Made by a program: the position numbers and the translations under genes
Assembly (NCBI GenBank): GCA_016209205.1
Contig: JACQWQ010000042.1
Span: 77,917 to 115,827 of the forward strand
Direction: 5' to 3'
Length of the DNA stretch: 37,911 nucleotides
Source: Chloroflexota bacterium
GTDB lineage: Bacteria > Chloroflexota > Anaerolineae > UBA4142 > SHND01
The notes under the pieces: generated by a model
Databases searched by the model: none
Told to the model about the DNA's origin: nothing
What the model saw: the letters and a program-made list of their open reading frames with translations, nothing else
Part shown: positions 1-7,583 of the stretch, piece by piece
Numbering within the stretch: position 1 is the first letter of the stretch
Layout: each line of letters opens with the position of its first letter

Positions 1-138
1 TCGATTGAAGTTGGGTTACAAGCACAGCCTGAACTTGTCACACTGGCAAAAAAATCGGAAGATGGCCGGTTGCGACAATTGAGAGAAATTCGCGACAGGC
101 AAGCTCCAAGTCAGAGTATTCGTCAAGAAGAAAAATGA
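1..138 (+). CDS. 3' end of an unidentified gene (partial)
   Basis: Frame 1 is open from the window edge to a TGA at 136-138 and gives the last 45 residues of a protein whose start lies outside the window. The tail is hydrophilic and rich in K, R, E and Q (it ends SIRQEEK) and has no recognisable motif. The stop overlaps the ATG of the next frame by an ATGA arrangement, the usual sign of translational coupling, which supports it being a real gene end. No function can be assigned from this fragment. Confidence 0.5.
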   Translation, partial: SIEVGLQAQPELVTLAKKSEDGRLRQLREIRDRQAPSQSIRQEEK

Positions 139-362
139 AACAGAATCAATTTCCAAAAGGATGGAATGAATTGCGCGTGCAGCGTGCGCTCGCCCATTAC
201 GAAAATCAAAGTGAAGAAGAGCAAATCGCAGAGGACGAAAGTCTATGGGTGCGGATGTCGTTGGAATTGGCGATGCGCGGAATGGAGGATGAAGACGCGC
301 CTGAACACAGGCGAGAGGCCCCCAAAGAAGCACTTCGCGCCGCGCCAACAGAAGGAGAATAA
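135..362 (+). CDS. small acidic hypothetical protein (antitoxin-like)
   Basis: A 75-residue protein, strongly acidic in its middle (a run around NQSEEEQIAEDE) and predicted helical. It starts at an ATG that overlaps the previous stop (ATGA) and ends 2 nt before the next start, so it sits inside a coupled string of four small frames. Size, charge and position resemble the small acidic partner proteins of toxin-antitoxin or nuclease cassettes common in Chloroflexota and cyanobacteria. That is an inference; no diagnostic motif is visible. It could also simply be the small first gene of the HNH cassette downstream. Confidence 0.5.
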   Translation: MKQNQFPKGWNELRVQRALAHYENQSEEEQIAEDESLWVRMSLELAMRGMEDEDAPEHRREAPKEALRAAPTEGE

Positions 363-364
363 TC

Positions 365-766
365 ATGCCCGTGATTCAACTTGAAGCCCAAGTGCCCACA
401 GATAAATTGTTGAGCGTCGTCGAACAGCTGAGCGAGCCAGAGCTGGAACAATTCGCGCGCGACGTCAGTACAATCGTCGCGCGGCGTAAAGCCCCATCCC
501 TCTCGCAGCGTGAATCCGAATTGCTGCTAAAAATAAATCAAGGTGTGCCAAGCGACGTTCATCAACGGTACACTGAATTGATTGCCAAACGCCAGGATGA
601 AACACTGACAGAGGATGAATACGCGGAGCTTTTGCAACTTACCAATCAAGTCGAGGAAATAGATGCCGAACGAATCAGATATCTAGCAGAACTCGCGAGT
701 TTGCGCGGCGTCACCTTGATCGCCTTGATGGAGAGTCTGGGCATTACTACGCCACCCTATGTCTGA
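365..766 (+). CDS. helical hypothetical protein paired with an HNH nuclease
   Basis: A 133-residue, mostly helical acidic protein. The start is supported by AGGAG seven bases before the ATG. A middle segment with LIAKRQDETLTEDEY and LLQLTNQVEEIDAER has the look of a two-helix hairpin, and the tail LASLRGVTLIALMESLGI is well formed. From memory, proteins with this organisation occur next to HNH nuclease genes in cyanobacteria and Chloroflexota, as here. The gene overlaps the HNH gene by 8 nt (759-766), implying coupled translation and a shared function. No enzymatic motif is visible. A partner or inhibitor role for the nuclease is inference. Confidence 0.7.
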   Translation: MPVIQLEAQVPTDKLLSVVEQLSEPELEQFARDVSTIVARRKAPSLSQRESELLLKINQGVPSDVHQRYTELIAKRQDETLTEDEYAELLQLTNQVEEIDAERIRYLAELASLRGVTLIALMESLGITTPPYV

Positions 767-1190
767 TCGTGCTACCGCCGAGCGGAAAAGAATCGTTCAA
801 GAGCGCGCCAATGGTTGTTGTGAGTATTGCAAGAGCCAAGCGCGTTTTGAAACGTATTCTTTTGCAATTGAACACATTGTCCCCAAGTCTCGCGGTGGAA
901 CGACGAGCTTGGAGAATTTGGCATTCTCTTGTCAGGGATGCAACAATGCCAAATTCACCAAAGTACAAGCATTTGACCCACTTACAAAAACGCTTGTCCC
1001 ATTGTTTCACCCGCGCCAAAACAAATGGCGTGAACATTTTGAATGGAACGCTGACTTTACCCTGATTGTTGGATTGACACCTATTGGACGTGCAACTGTA
1101 TTGGCGCTGCAATTGAATCGCATTGGACTGATAAACTTGCGGCGCATCCTTCACCTAACAGGGAACCATCCTCCCGTAGAAAGGGATTGA
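759..1190 (+). CDS. HNH endonuclease
   Basis: A 143-residue HNH-family nuclease. A first zinc knuckle CEYC is at residues 21-24, followed by the core EHIVPKSRGG with the catalytic-type His at 39, then LENLAFSCQGCNN with the second Cys pair at 58 and 61 and Asn at 62-63. This is the compact His-Asn-metal fold with four structural cysteines. HNH enzymes cut double-stranded DNA; here no restriction or Cas partner is adjacent, only the 133-aa protein it overlaps by 8 nt. The protein ends at a TGA at 1188-1190 inside a sequence resembling the 3' end of many CRISPR repeats (AGGGATTGAAAC), judged coincidental. Likely a stand-alone homing-, mobile- or defence-type nuclease. Confidence 0.9.
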   Translation: MSDRATAERKRIVQERANGCCEYCKSQARFETYSFAIEHIVPKSRGGTTSLENLAFSCQGCNNAKFTKVQAFDPLTKTLVPLFHPRQNKWREHFEWNADFTLIVGLTPIGRATVLALQLNRIGLINLRRILHLTGNHPPVERD

Positions 1191-1198
1191 AACTTTTG

Positions 1199-1621
1199 AT
1201 GCCTGAAATTGCTATTGGTCTCACCGGCGAGACGACTCAAGTCGTTACTACAGAGAAAACCGCCGCGTATTGGGGCAGCGGCTTGGTCGCGGCGTTCGCC
1301 ACACCCGCACTTGTGGCGTTGATGGAAAATGCCGCGTTCAACGCGGTGAAACCCTTGTTGTCCGAAACACAAACGACCGTCGGCGCGGAAGTGAATATCA
1401 AACACCTCGCCGCGACGCCGGTCGGAATGACGGTGCGCGCCCGCGCGGAACTCTCACAAATGGACGGACGCAAATTGGTGTTCAAGGTCGAAGCATGGGA
1501 CGATGTGGAGAAAATTGGGGAAGGGACGCACACGCGGTTTGTTGTGGATTTGGTGCGTTTCAATCAGCGTTTTGAACAGAAACGCGCGGCAAAACGGACA
1601 ACGGATGGAAAAAGCGGATAA
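1199..1621 (+). CDS. hotdog-fold thioesterase (fluoroacetyl-CoA thioesterase-like)
   Basis: A 140-residue hotdog thioesterase. The N-terminal part has GLTGETTQVVTTEKTA, typical of the FlK-like family, followed by a helix (ATPALVALMENAAF) and the beta-sheet segments TTVGAEVNIKHLAATPVGM and VFKVEAWDDVEKIGEGTHTRFVV. Such enzymes hydrolyse acyl-CoA thioesters in the cytoplasm; the substrate cannot be deduced. I prefer the ATG at 1199 to the TTG at 1187, because the TTG overlaps the HNH stop and adds nothing conserved. The last residues (KRTTDGKSG) and the TAA stop come from the GGATAA-type inverted tandem repeat at 1588-1671, so the native C-terminus has probably been replaced by repeat DNA. Confidence 0.85.
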   Translation: MPEIAIGLTGETTQVVTTEKTAAYWGSGLVAAFATPALVALMENAAFNAVKPLLSETQTTVGAEVNIKHLAATPVGMTVRARAELSQMDGRKLVFKVEAWDDVEKIGEGTHTRFVVDLVRFNQRFEQKRAAKRTTDGKSG

Positions 1622-1671
1622 ACGGATAGCGCGCACTTTATCCGCTTATCCGCTTTACCATCCGCTTGCCG
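1588..1671. repeat. inverted array of short GCGGATAA-type units
   Basis: Units of the type CGGATAA/CGGATGG on the left are mirrored by TTATCCG/CCATCCG on the right around a short centre near 1630-1636, giving a long imperfect hairpin. The left arm encodes the last thioesterase residues and its TAA stop; the right arm ends 14 nt before the start codon of the next gene. Confidence 0.8.
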
Positions 1672-1685
1672 CGCACACGGATTAC

Positions 1686-3326
1686 ATGGACGAACGTCAG
1701 CGTTTTGAACATCTGGCAACCGCATATTTTGAAGCTTCGTATCGCGCCTCGCCTACCTCTGCCACAGACCTCGGCATTCACGCATACGACCATCTGCTCG
1801 ACGATATGTCACAGACGGCGATTCAAGCGCGCATCGTCGAACTCAAAGCATTTCGCCGCAAGTTTCGCGCGTTGGACGCCAAAAAATTGCAGAACGGCGC
1901 GGGCACCGATTGCGAATTGATTCTGAGCGACATTGAAAACGAGTTGTGGTTCTTGGAGGACACGCGCGATTGGGAAACCGATCCGTCGTATTACGTCGCC
2001 GACCCGTTTTTTGCGATTTTTCTCGTCGCGTCGCGCGACTTTGCGCCGCTGCCCGAACGCGTCGAAAATCTTGCCGCGCGCCTCGCGCGGGTGCCCGACT
2101 TGCTCGCCGCCGCGCGCGCGAATTTGAAAAATCCGCCGCACATCCTCACCGAAATCGCGATTGACGAAACCGAAGGCGCGATCGAGTTTTGCGAAACGCT
2201 CTTGCCCCAAGTCGCGGCGCAAATGAAACCTCCGCGTAAACTGCGCCTTGCATTGAAACAAGTCCTGACCGCCCTGCGCGCGTTTCTCGTCTATCTTCAG
2301 GACGATTTGATGCTGACTTCGACGGGCAAGCTCGGCGTCGGCGCGAAAAATTATGCGAAAATTTTGAAATACGACCATATTCTGCCGTATACCATCGCAC
2401 AGGTGGTCGCGATGGGCGAGCGCGTATTCAACGAAACCGAACGCGAATTGGTCGCATGGGCAAAGCGCATTGACCGCACGAAAACGTGGCGCGAAATCGC
2501 CGACGAAGCGCGCACACAATTCCCGCCGCGTCAGCGGCTGCTCGGCGCGTATCGCCACGAAATTGCGCGCTTGCGCGAATTTGTGCGCGAACATGATTTG
2601 GTCACCCTGCCCGACCAAGATTGCCAAGTCGTCGAAACGCCGCCGTTCGACCGCGCGCTGAATAGTTTCGCGGCGTACATCGCGCCCGGTCCGTTCGAGC
2701 AAAATCAGGTCGGGCAATTTTGGGTGACGCCGGTGGACACGACCGCGCCGCGCGCGCAGCAGATCGAACAGCTCGAAGAACACTGCAACTTTTTGTATCC
2801 CGTGACGGCGGCGCACGAAGCGTATCCGGGGCATCACGTCCAACTCGTGCGCGCGAATCAGGTTGGCTCGCGGTGGCGCAAACATTTTTCGTCGTCCATC
2901 TTTGCCGAAGGTTGGGCATTGTACTGCGAACAACTGATGAATGAGGCAGGGTATTACCAAGACCCGCGCGTGCGCTTGTTTCAACTCAAAGACCGTTTGT
3001 GGCGCGCCGCGCGCGTCGTGAACGAAATCGGCATTCACTGTTACGATTTGCCGATGGACGACGCCGCGCGTTTTTTGGTGGACAAAGTCGGTTTGACGCA
3101 CGGCGCGGCGCGCGCGGAAACGCGGCGTTACATCGCAGAACCCGGGCAGCCGATGAGTTATTTGATCGGCGAGCTCGAAGTCGAACGCCTGCGCAAAAAA
3201 TTCCACCGCCTGCCGCTGAAAAAATTCCACGACCTCTTGCTCGATTCGGGGACGATTCCGTTTTGTTTGGTGGAGAAAGAAATGGAGCGAAAGATAGGAC
3301 CGAGTTACGAGGAAAGGCAGGACTGA
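1686..3326 (+). CDS. DUF885 family zinc metallopeptidase
   Basis: A 546-residue protein of the DUF885 family, predicted zinc-dependent peptidases of the gluzincin type. The zinc site is the family motif HEAYPGHH at residues 377-384, followed about 25 residues later by SIFAEGWALYCEQLM, which carries the third ligand Glu. The tail PGQPMSYLIGELEVERLR is also family-typical. No signal peptide is visible, so it is probably cytoplasmic. The open frame extends upstream to 1503, but those residues are translated repeat and thioesterase frame; the ATG at 1686 (MDERQRFEHLA) begins the conserved region. No Shine-Dalgarno sequence precedes it. The TGA stop is supplied by a GGACTGA heptamer. Its place before TldD/TldE suggests a peptide-turnover cluster. 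Confidence 0.9.
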   Translation: MDERQRFEHLATAYFEASYRASPTSATDLGIHAYDHLLDDMSQTAIQARIVELKAFRRKFRALDAKKLQNGAGTDCELILSDIENELWFLEDTRDWETDPSYYVADPFFAIFLVASRDFAPLPERVENLAARLARVPDLLAAARANLKNPPHILTEIAIDETEGAIEFCETLLPQVAAQMKPPRKLRLALKQVLTALRAFLVYLQDDLMLTSTGKLGVGAKNYAKILKYDHILPYTIAQVVAMGERVFNETERELVAWAKRIDRTKTWREIADEARTQFPPRQRLLGAYRHEIARLREFVREHDLVTLPDQDCQVVETPPFDRALNSFAAYIAPGPFEQNQVGQFWVTPVDTTAPRAQQIEQLEEHCNFLYPVTAAHEAYPGHHVQLVRANQVGSRWRKHFSSSIFAEGWALYCEQLMNEAGYYQDPRVRLFQLKDRLWRAARVVNEIGIHCYDLPMDDAARFLVDKVGLTHGAARAETRRYIAEPGQPMSYLIGELEVERLRKKFHRLPLKKFHDLLLDSGTIPFCLVEKEMERKIGPSYEERQD

Positions 3327-3395
3327 GTTACGAGGACTGAGGACTGAGTAAAGAACGAATTTCTCAACTCAGTCCTCAGTCCTCAGCACTCATCA
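3314..3395. repeat. inverted heptamer array (GGACTGA / TCAGTCC)
   Basis: Tandem GGACTGA units on the left arm are mirrored by TCAGTCC units on the right arm around a short AT-richer centre (about 3350-3370), predicting a stable hairpin between the DUF885 gene and tldD. The TGA stop of the upstream gene lies in the first unit and tldD starts 4 nt after the array. Confidence 0.85.
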
Positions 3396-3399
3396 CTGT

Positions 3400-4854
3400 A
3401 TGAAAGACTTGTCAGCCCGCGTGCTCAACATGGCGCAAATGCGCGGCGCGTCGTATGCCGATGTGCGCGTCGTGAATCGCACGATCCAAATGCTGGGCGT
3501 CAAAGACGGACGCGTGCAGGAAATGATCCAGAACGAATCGCAAGGGTTCGGCATTCGCGTCATTGCCGACGGCGCGTGGGGGTTTGCCGCGTGCTCGCGC
3601 GATGATTATCCGGACGTGGACGCGACGGTAAACCACGCGCTGCAAATTGCGCGGGCAAGCGCCCTCACGAAAACGCGCGACGTGCGGCTCGGCGCACCCG
3701 AAGCGAACAAAGGCACTTTTCGTTCCGCATACAAAATGGACCCGTTCATGGTTTCCATGTCCGACAAGATCAATTTACTCTTGAAAGCCGATTCAGAAAT
3801 GCGGCGCATGAAAACCAACCACGCGCATCTCGTCACAACCGCCGAACTGGTTTTCGTGCGCGAAGAAAAAACATTCGGCTCGACCGAAGGCGCGTACATT
3901 CAACAAGAAATTCTCGAGAGCGGCTGCGAGCTTCAGGTGTTGGCGACGGATGAAGCGGGCGGCGTGCAGGTGCGTACGTATCCGTGGGGCCGACACCAGC
4001 AGACGCGCGGTTTTGAATTCGTGCTCGAACAACAGCTGGTCGAGAACGCGCCGCGCATTGCGGAAGAAGCCATCATGCTGCTCACCGCCGACCCCTGTCC
4101 CGCCTACGATGCGACGACGGTCATCTTGAGCGGCAATCAAACCGCGCTTCAGGTACATGAATCGTGCGGGCATCCGATTGAATTGGACCGCGTGCTCAAG
4201 CAAGAAGCGTCGCTCGCGGGCACCTCGTTTCTCACGCTCGAAAAATTGAACAATTTTCAATACGGCTCCGAAATCGTCAACCTCACCGCCGACGGCACGG
4301 TCCCCGGCGGTCTCGGCACGTTTGGTTACGACGACGAAGGCGTGCCCGCGCAGCGCGCGGACGTGGTCAAGGACGGACGCTTTGTCGGTTACATGACGAA
4401 CCGCGAACTCGCGACCGAATTGAATCTCGGACGTTCGAACGGCACGATGCGCGCGGAAAGTTGGAATCGTATCCCATTGATTCGCATGACGAATATCAAT
4501 TTACTGCCCGGCGCGTGGAAGCTGGACGATTTGATTGCCGATACGGACGACGGAATTTATTTCGACACGAATCGTTCGTGGAGTATTGACGACAAACGCT
4601 TGAACTTTCAATCCGGCGCCGAGCTCGCGTGGGAAATCAAAGGCGGCAAGAAAACGCGTTTGCTCAAAAATCCGATTTACACCGGCGTTACGCCCACGTT
4701 TTGGCGCAACTGCGACGCGATTTGCGGCGAAAGCGATTGGGTCGTCTGGGGCACGCCGCGCTGCGGCAAGGGACAACCGCCGCAAACCATTCGCACGGGT
4801 CACGGCGCATCGCCCGCGCGCTTTCGCAATGTCAAAGTTTTCTCGAAAAGCTAG
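3400..4854 (+). CDS. tldD: TldD, zinc metalloprotease subunit
   Basis: A 484-residue protein, the usual length for TldD. The family zinc motif HExxxH appears as HESCGH at residues 253-258. The N-terminal region SYADVRVVNRTIQMLGVKDG and the C-terminal cysteine-containing stretch CGKGQPPQTIRTGHGASPARF are characteristic. TldD forms a heterodimer with TldE in which TldD carries the active site; the complex degrades unfolded peptides and in some bacteria matures ribosomally made peptides. The partner is the next gene, 119 bp downstream. The start ATG follows an inverted heptamer repeat and has no visible Shine-Dalgarno sequence. Cytoplasmic, no signal peptide. Confidence 0.95.
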   Translation: MKDLSARVLNMAQMRGASYADVRVVNRTIQMLGVKDGRVQEMIQNESQGFGIRVIADGAWGFAACSRDDYPDVDATVNHALQIARASALTKTRDVRLGAPEANKGTFRSAYKMDPFMVSMSDKINLLLKADSEMRRMKTNHAHLVTTAELVFVREEKTFGSTEGAYIQQEILESGCELQVLATDEAGGVQVRTYPWGRHQQTRGFEFVLEQQLVENAPRIAEEAIMLLTADPCPAYDATTVILSGNQTALQVHESCGHPIELDRVLKQEASLAGTSFLTLEKLNNFQYGSEIVNLTADGTVPGGLGTFGYDDEGVPAQRADVVKDGRFVGYMTNRELATELNLGRSNGTMRAESWNRIPLIRMTNINLLPGAWKLDDLIADTDDGIYFDTNRSWSIDDKRLNFQSGAELAWEIKGGKKTRLLKNPIYTGVTPTFWRNCDAICGESDWVVWGTPRCGKGQPPQTIRTGHGASPARFRNVKVFSKS

Positions 4855-4972
4855 AGGTTGGACGTTGGAGGTTAGAAGTTGGAAGTTAGAAGTTAGACGT
4901 TAGACGTTGACGGTTGGACGCTCCAATTTCCAATCTCCAATCTCCAATCTCCAATTTCCAATTTCCAATTTT
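4855..4972. repeat. heptamer repeats between tldD and tldE
   Basis: Starting right after the tldD stop, units such as GTTGGAA, GTTAGAA and GTTAGAC run to about 4918 and are followed by CCAATTT/CCAATCT units ending at the tldE start. The two halves are partly complementary (TTGGAAA against TTTCCAA), so the transcript can fold into a long hairpin. The same unit family recurs at 18685-18837. Confidence 0.85.
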
Positions 4973-4973
4973 T

Positions 4974-6320
4974 ATGTTAGGCACCGACAAACTCAAACAA
5001 CTCGCCGAGACGGCGTTGAGCTATTCCAAAGCCGACCAGACCGAAGTGGTGATGCAGGTCACGGATGCGGCGCTCTCGCGTTTTGCCAACAATGCGATTC
5101 ATCAAAATGTTTTCGAATCGAATGTCACTTTGCGCGTGCGTATCATTCTCGGCAAACGCACCGGCGTCGCGGAATCGAATGATATTTCGCCTGAAGGCGT
5201 CAAGCGCACGGTGGACACGGCACGCGCCATCGCGCAATTGCAGCCGGAGAATGCGCAAAATGCGCCGCTGCCCAAACCGCTGGCGCCTCTACCGGTAGAC
5301 GCGTTTGTCGCGCGCACGGCGGATTGCACACCCGAAACGCGCGCCAAAACCATCGTACAATTGACGCGCCAAGCCGCCGCGCAAAAGCTGGTCGCCGCCG
5401 GCGCGTATCGCACCGACGCCTACGAAATCGCGGTCGCCAATTCCCTCGGCGCGTTCGTTTATCACAGCGGCACGGTCGCGGATTTGCACGCGGTAGTGAT
5501 GAACGAGCAAGCCAACGCGTCGGGTTACGCGTCGTCTTCGTCGCCGGACATGCGCGATATAGATGGCGAATACGTCGCGCGGACGGCGATGGACAAGGCG
5601 CTGCGTTCGCAAAATCCCATCGCGCTCGCGCCCGGCGAATACACGGTGGTGCTCGAACCCGACGCGGTCGCGTCGCTGCTGCAATACACCGCGTGGAATA
5701 CTTTTAACGCGCTGGCAGTGCAAGAAGAACGCTCGTACGTGCGCGGGCGGCGCGGCGAATTGACTTTCAGTCCATTGGTGAATTTGTATGACGACGGCTG
5801 CGCGCAAGATGGATATGCACTGCCGTTCGACCACGAAGGCGTGCCGCGGCAGCGCGTCTCGTTTATCGAGCAAGGCGTGGCGCGTGATGTGGTGTACGAC
5901 ACTTTTACGGCGCGCCGCGACAATGTGGTTTCGACGGGACATTCCTTGCCCGCGCCGAATTTGCAGGGACCCATGCCGCGTCATCTCTTTCTCGCGCCCG
6001 GTGACAAGAGCCGCGAAGAATTGATCGGCTCCGTCGCGCGTGGAATTTTGGTGACGCGCTTTTGGTACACGCGGCTCGTCCATCCGCTGCATGTCATGAT
6101 GACCGGGCTGACACGCGACGGCACATTTCTGATCGAGAACGGGCAACTGACGTTGCCGGTAAAAAACTTGCGCTTTACGTCGTCGTACGTGGAGGCGTTG
6201 AAAAATACGCGGGCGGTCGGACGCGAAACGAAATTGATGCGCGATGAAATGTACGGCATGAATTTTCGCGCGCCCGCGTTGGTCGTGGAGGGGTTTAGTT
6301 TTACAGGTGTGACGCAGTAG
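4974..6320 (+). CDS. tldE: TldE (PmbA), inactive partner of TldD
   Basis: A 448-residue PmbA/TldE family protein. It aligns by eye with the TldD fold (ALSRFANNAIHQNVFESN, then a serine- and glycine-rich middle, then FDHEGVPRQRVSFIEQGV) but has no HExxxH, as expected for the non-catalytic subunit. It forms the cytoplasmic TldD/E protease with the preceding gene. The frame is open upstream to 4914, but that part is only translated CCAATTT repeats; the ATG at 4974 (MLGTDKLKQLAETAL) begins the family sequence. No Shine-Dalgarno motif precedes it, so initiation may depend on coupling or on the leader structure. The stop is followed by a short GGTCGGAT repeat. Confidence 0.93.
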   Translation: MLGTDKLKQLAETALSYSKADQTEVVMQVTDAALSRFANNAIHQNVFESNVTLRVRIILGKRTGVAESNDISPEGVKRTVDTARAIAQLQPENAQNAPLPKPLAPLPVDAFVARTADCTPETRAKTIVQLTRQAAAQKLVAAGAYRTDAYEIAVANSLGAFVYHSGTVADLHAVVMNEQANASGYASSSSPDMRDIDGEYVARTAMDKALRSQNPIALAPGEYTVVLEPDAVASLLQYTAWNTFNALAVQEERSYVRGRRGELTFSPLVNLYDDGCAQDGYALPFDHEGVPRQRVSFIEQGVARDVVYDTFTARRDNVVSTGHSLPAPNLQGPMPRHLFLAPGDKSREELIGSVARGILVTRFWYTRLVHPLHVMMTGLTRDGTFLIENGQLTLPVKNLRFTSSYVEALKNTRAVGRETKLMRDEMYGMNFRAPALVVEGFSFTGVTQ

Positions 6321-6356
6321 TCGGGTAGTCGGATGGTCGGATGGTCGGATGGTCAA
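6319..6356. repeat. short tandem GGTCGGAT-like repeat
   Basis: About four 8-nt units (GTAGTCGG, then GGTCGGAT repeated) begin at the tldE stop codon TAG (6318-6320), another case where a unit containing TAG lies at the end of a gene. Confidence 0.75.
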
Positions 6357-6374
6357 TCCACATCCATTGGACGA

Positions 6375-6449
6375 GAGGAGCGTAGTAACGAATTTATTCG
6401 TTGCCCCTCAGAACGATTGAGGCGATAAAGTGCATCGCACGTTACTACG
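6375..6449. repeat. dispersed palindromic element, CGTAGTAACG family, copy 1
   Basis: The element starts with GAGGAG and the 10-nt end CGTAGTAACG and finishes with its exact reverse complement CGTTACTACG. The interior has a small hairpin CGAATTTATTCG and GAACGATTGAGGCGATAAA. It shares about 55 nt with the copy at 6469-6578. No coding content, no transposase. Confidence 0.8.
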
Positions 6450-6468
6450 GTGCACGCGCGAAAATTAA

Positions 6469-6578
6469 GAGGAGCGTAGTAACGAATTTATTCGTTGCCC
6501 CTCGGAACGATTGAGGCGATAAAGGCGATGGGTGCGATGTATTCTCATCGCCTACATCGCACATCGCACGTTACTACG
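6469..6578. repeat. dispersed palindromic element, CGTAGTAACG family, copy 2
   Basis: Near-identical to copy 1 over its first 55 nt, then extended by a GCGATG-rich interior, and closed by the same CGTTACTACG end. The interior extension (ATACATCGC-like and CATCGCACATCGC) also occurs at 11410-11450 and 22790-22837. It ends 19 nt before the MOSC start codon. Confidence 0.8.
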
Positions 6579-6597
6579 ATTCACGTTTGACACAACA

Positions 6598-7092
6598 ATG
6601 GTCGAATTGGTCAAGGAACCTACGGAAACATCGCAAGCGATTTTGAATCAGCACGCGCACGGCACTGTGATCAGTTTGCAGTTGTGCGTGAAACATCAAG
6701 CGCCGATGCAGCAAGTATCCAGCGTGCGCGCCGTTGAAAATCACGGACTGGAAGGCGACAGACATGCCATGCCCGACAGTTCGCGTCAAGTTTTGCTGCT
6801 CGCACAAGAAACGTGCGTGGAATATGATTTCCCCATCGGCGCAATTCGTGAAAACATTACGACGCGCGGAATTGATTTGATGGCACTGCCACAAGGAACT
6901 GTCCTGGAGATCGGAGATTCGAGATTGCAGATTACAAAGGAATGTGAGCCGTGTGCGTTCGTGGACGGTGTGCGCCCGGGCTTGCGCGAGGAGTTGCAGC
7001 ACAAACGCGGGATGCTGGCGCGGGTCGTGCGCGGCGGAGTGATGCGCGTCGGCAGTGAAATCCGTTTGATGGAGCAGGATTCGCAACCTTAA
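6598..7092 (+). CDS. MOSC domain protein
   Basis: A 164-residue single-domain MOSC protein (molybdenum cofactor sulfurase C-terminal domain). Visible family features are VENHGLEGDRHA near residue 45, a central FPIGAIRENITTRGID segment, and the conserved cysteine region KECEPCAFVDGVRPGL followed by RGMLARVVRGG. MOSC proteins bind sulfur or molybdopterin-related ligands; the substrate of stand-alone forms is often unknown. The open frame begins upstream at 6532 inside a repeat; the ATG at 6598 is taken as the start because everything before it is repeat DNA. Monocistronic, followed by the regulated promoter at 7121. Confidence 0.88.
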   Translation: MVELVKEPTETSQAILNQHAHGTVISLQLCVKHQAPMQQVSSVRAVENHGLEGDRHAMPDSSRQVLLLAQETCVEYDFPIGAIRENITTRGIDLMALPQGTVLEIGDSRLQITKECEPCAFVDGVRPGLREELQHKRGMLARVVRGGVMRVGSEIRLMEQDSQP

Positions 7093-7120
7093 AATTTGCG
7101 CGCAACGGATGTGCGGGGGA

Positions 7121-7148
7121 TTGACATTTACACGGAATCGTGTATAAT
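7121..7148 (+). promoter_or_regulatory. sigma-70 type promoter of the 77-aa gene
   Basis: TTGACA (7121-7126), a 16-bp spacer and TATAAT (7143-7148) match both consensus hexamers exactly. The spacer is occupied by a palindrome. Expected transcription start is near 7155, giving a leader of about 40 nt with GAGG 10 nt before the ATG at 7195. Confidence 0.85.
7129..7144. promoter_or_regulatory. operator-like palindrome 1 (TACACG-N4-CGTGTA)
   Basis: A perfect 16-bp inverted repeat with a GAAT centre, filling the spacer and overlapping the first bases of the -10 hexamer. A second identical palindrome lies 27 bp downstream and a third copy controls the XRE gene. This position would block RNA polymerase binding when occupied. 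Confidence 0.8.
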
Positions 7149-7155
7149 GGTGCCA

Positions 7156-7171
7156 TACACGACAACGTGTA
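7156..7171. promoter_or_regulatory. operator-like palindrome 2 (TACACG-N4-CGTGTA)
   Basis: The same 16-bp palindrome with centre ACAA, covering roughly the transcription start. It is spaced 27 bp centre to centre from palindrome 1. Paired operators at this distance suggest cooperative binding of a dimeric repressor. Confidence 0.8.
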
Positions 7172-7194
7172 AATCCAAGCGAGGACGGCACACG

Positions 7195-7428
7195 ATGGCG
7201 GCACATTCACTCGAAACGCTCCTGCGTCTCTGGGCGCTCAATAAACTCACGACCGAACAGGCAATCGGTCAAATCCTCCAAATCCTGAACGAACTTGAAC
7301 CGCGCGTGAAACGGCTCGAACAGTCCGTTGCCGCTGTGCCGGCATCGTTACCTGCACCGACGCCACCGCCGAATCCAACCCCGGCGCCTCCGGTTACAAA
7401 GCCACCCAAGCGCGCGCGGCGAGCATAG
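7195..7428 (+). CDS. 77-aa coiled-coil / proline-rich protein of unknown function
   Basis: A 77-residue protein not recognised. Residues 1-42 are predicted helical with a heptad-like pattern (LLRLWALNKLTTEQAIGQIL, then LEPRVKRLEQSV). The rest is proline-rich (PAPTPPPNPTPAPP) and ends in a basic cluster KPPKRARRA. It starts at the ATG at 7195 with GAGG 10 nt upstream; the open frame reaches further upstream only through the promoter. It is expressed from a strong promoter carrying two copies of the palindrome that also sits in front of the XRE gene downstream, so both are probably in one regulon. It could be the effector or a partner of the XRE protein. Confidence 0.7.
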   Translation: MAAHSLETLLRLWALNKLTTEQAIGQILQILNELEPRVKRLEQSVAAVPASLPAPTPPPNPTPAPPVTKPPKRARRA

Positions 7429-7435
7429 CGACCGT

Positions 7436-7530
7436 TGTTTGGAAAACGACGGCAAAAGAATGTCCAAGACTGGACAAAGAATGAGCGTGCAGTCTGTTCA
7501 TTCTTTGTGTTCGTTCTTTCATTCTTTTGC
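7436..7530. repeat. inverted repeat with GCAAAAGAATG ends
   Basis: GCAAAAGAATG (7452-7462) is mirrored by CATTCTTTTGC (7520-7530), and an inner pair ACAAAGAATGA / TCATTCTTTGT is nested inside. The left flank GTTTGGAAAACGACGGC recurs as its reverse complement near 11341, and the right arm recurs near 11252-11284, so it is a dispersed family. Confidence 0.75.
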
Positions 7531-7583
7531 TCGCGAACTGCGTTCGCACTGAATTCTATTCTTCGGCAGCCCTTCGGCAGCCC

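Noticed and set aside
1172..1193. CRISPR-repeat-like end (GTAGAAAGGGATTGAAAC) at the end of the HNH gene
   Set aside because: Only one copy in the window and no spacers; the sequence is the coding end of the HNH gene and the similarity is confined to a short common 3' motif.
1503..1685. N-terminal extension of the DUF885 frame
   Set aside because: Consists of out-of-frame thioesterase sequence and translated GGATAA repeats; the conserved protein begins at 1686.
1809..3230. 473-aa minus-strand frame opposite the DUF885 gene
   Set aside because: Antisense shadow; the plus strand carries the HEAYPGHH zinc motif and family blocks.
5289..6356. 355-aa minus-strand frame opposite tldE
   Set aside because: Arg/His-rich antisense shadow of a recognisable gene.
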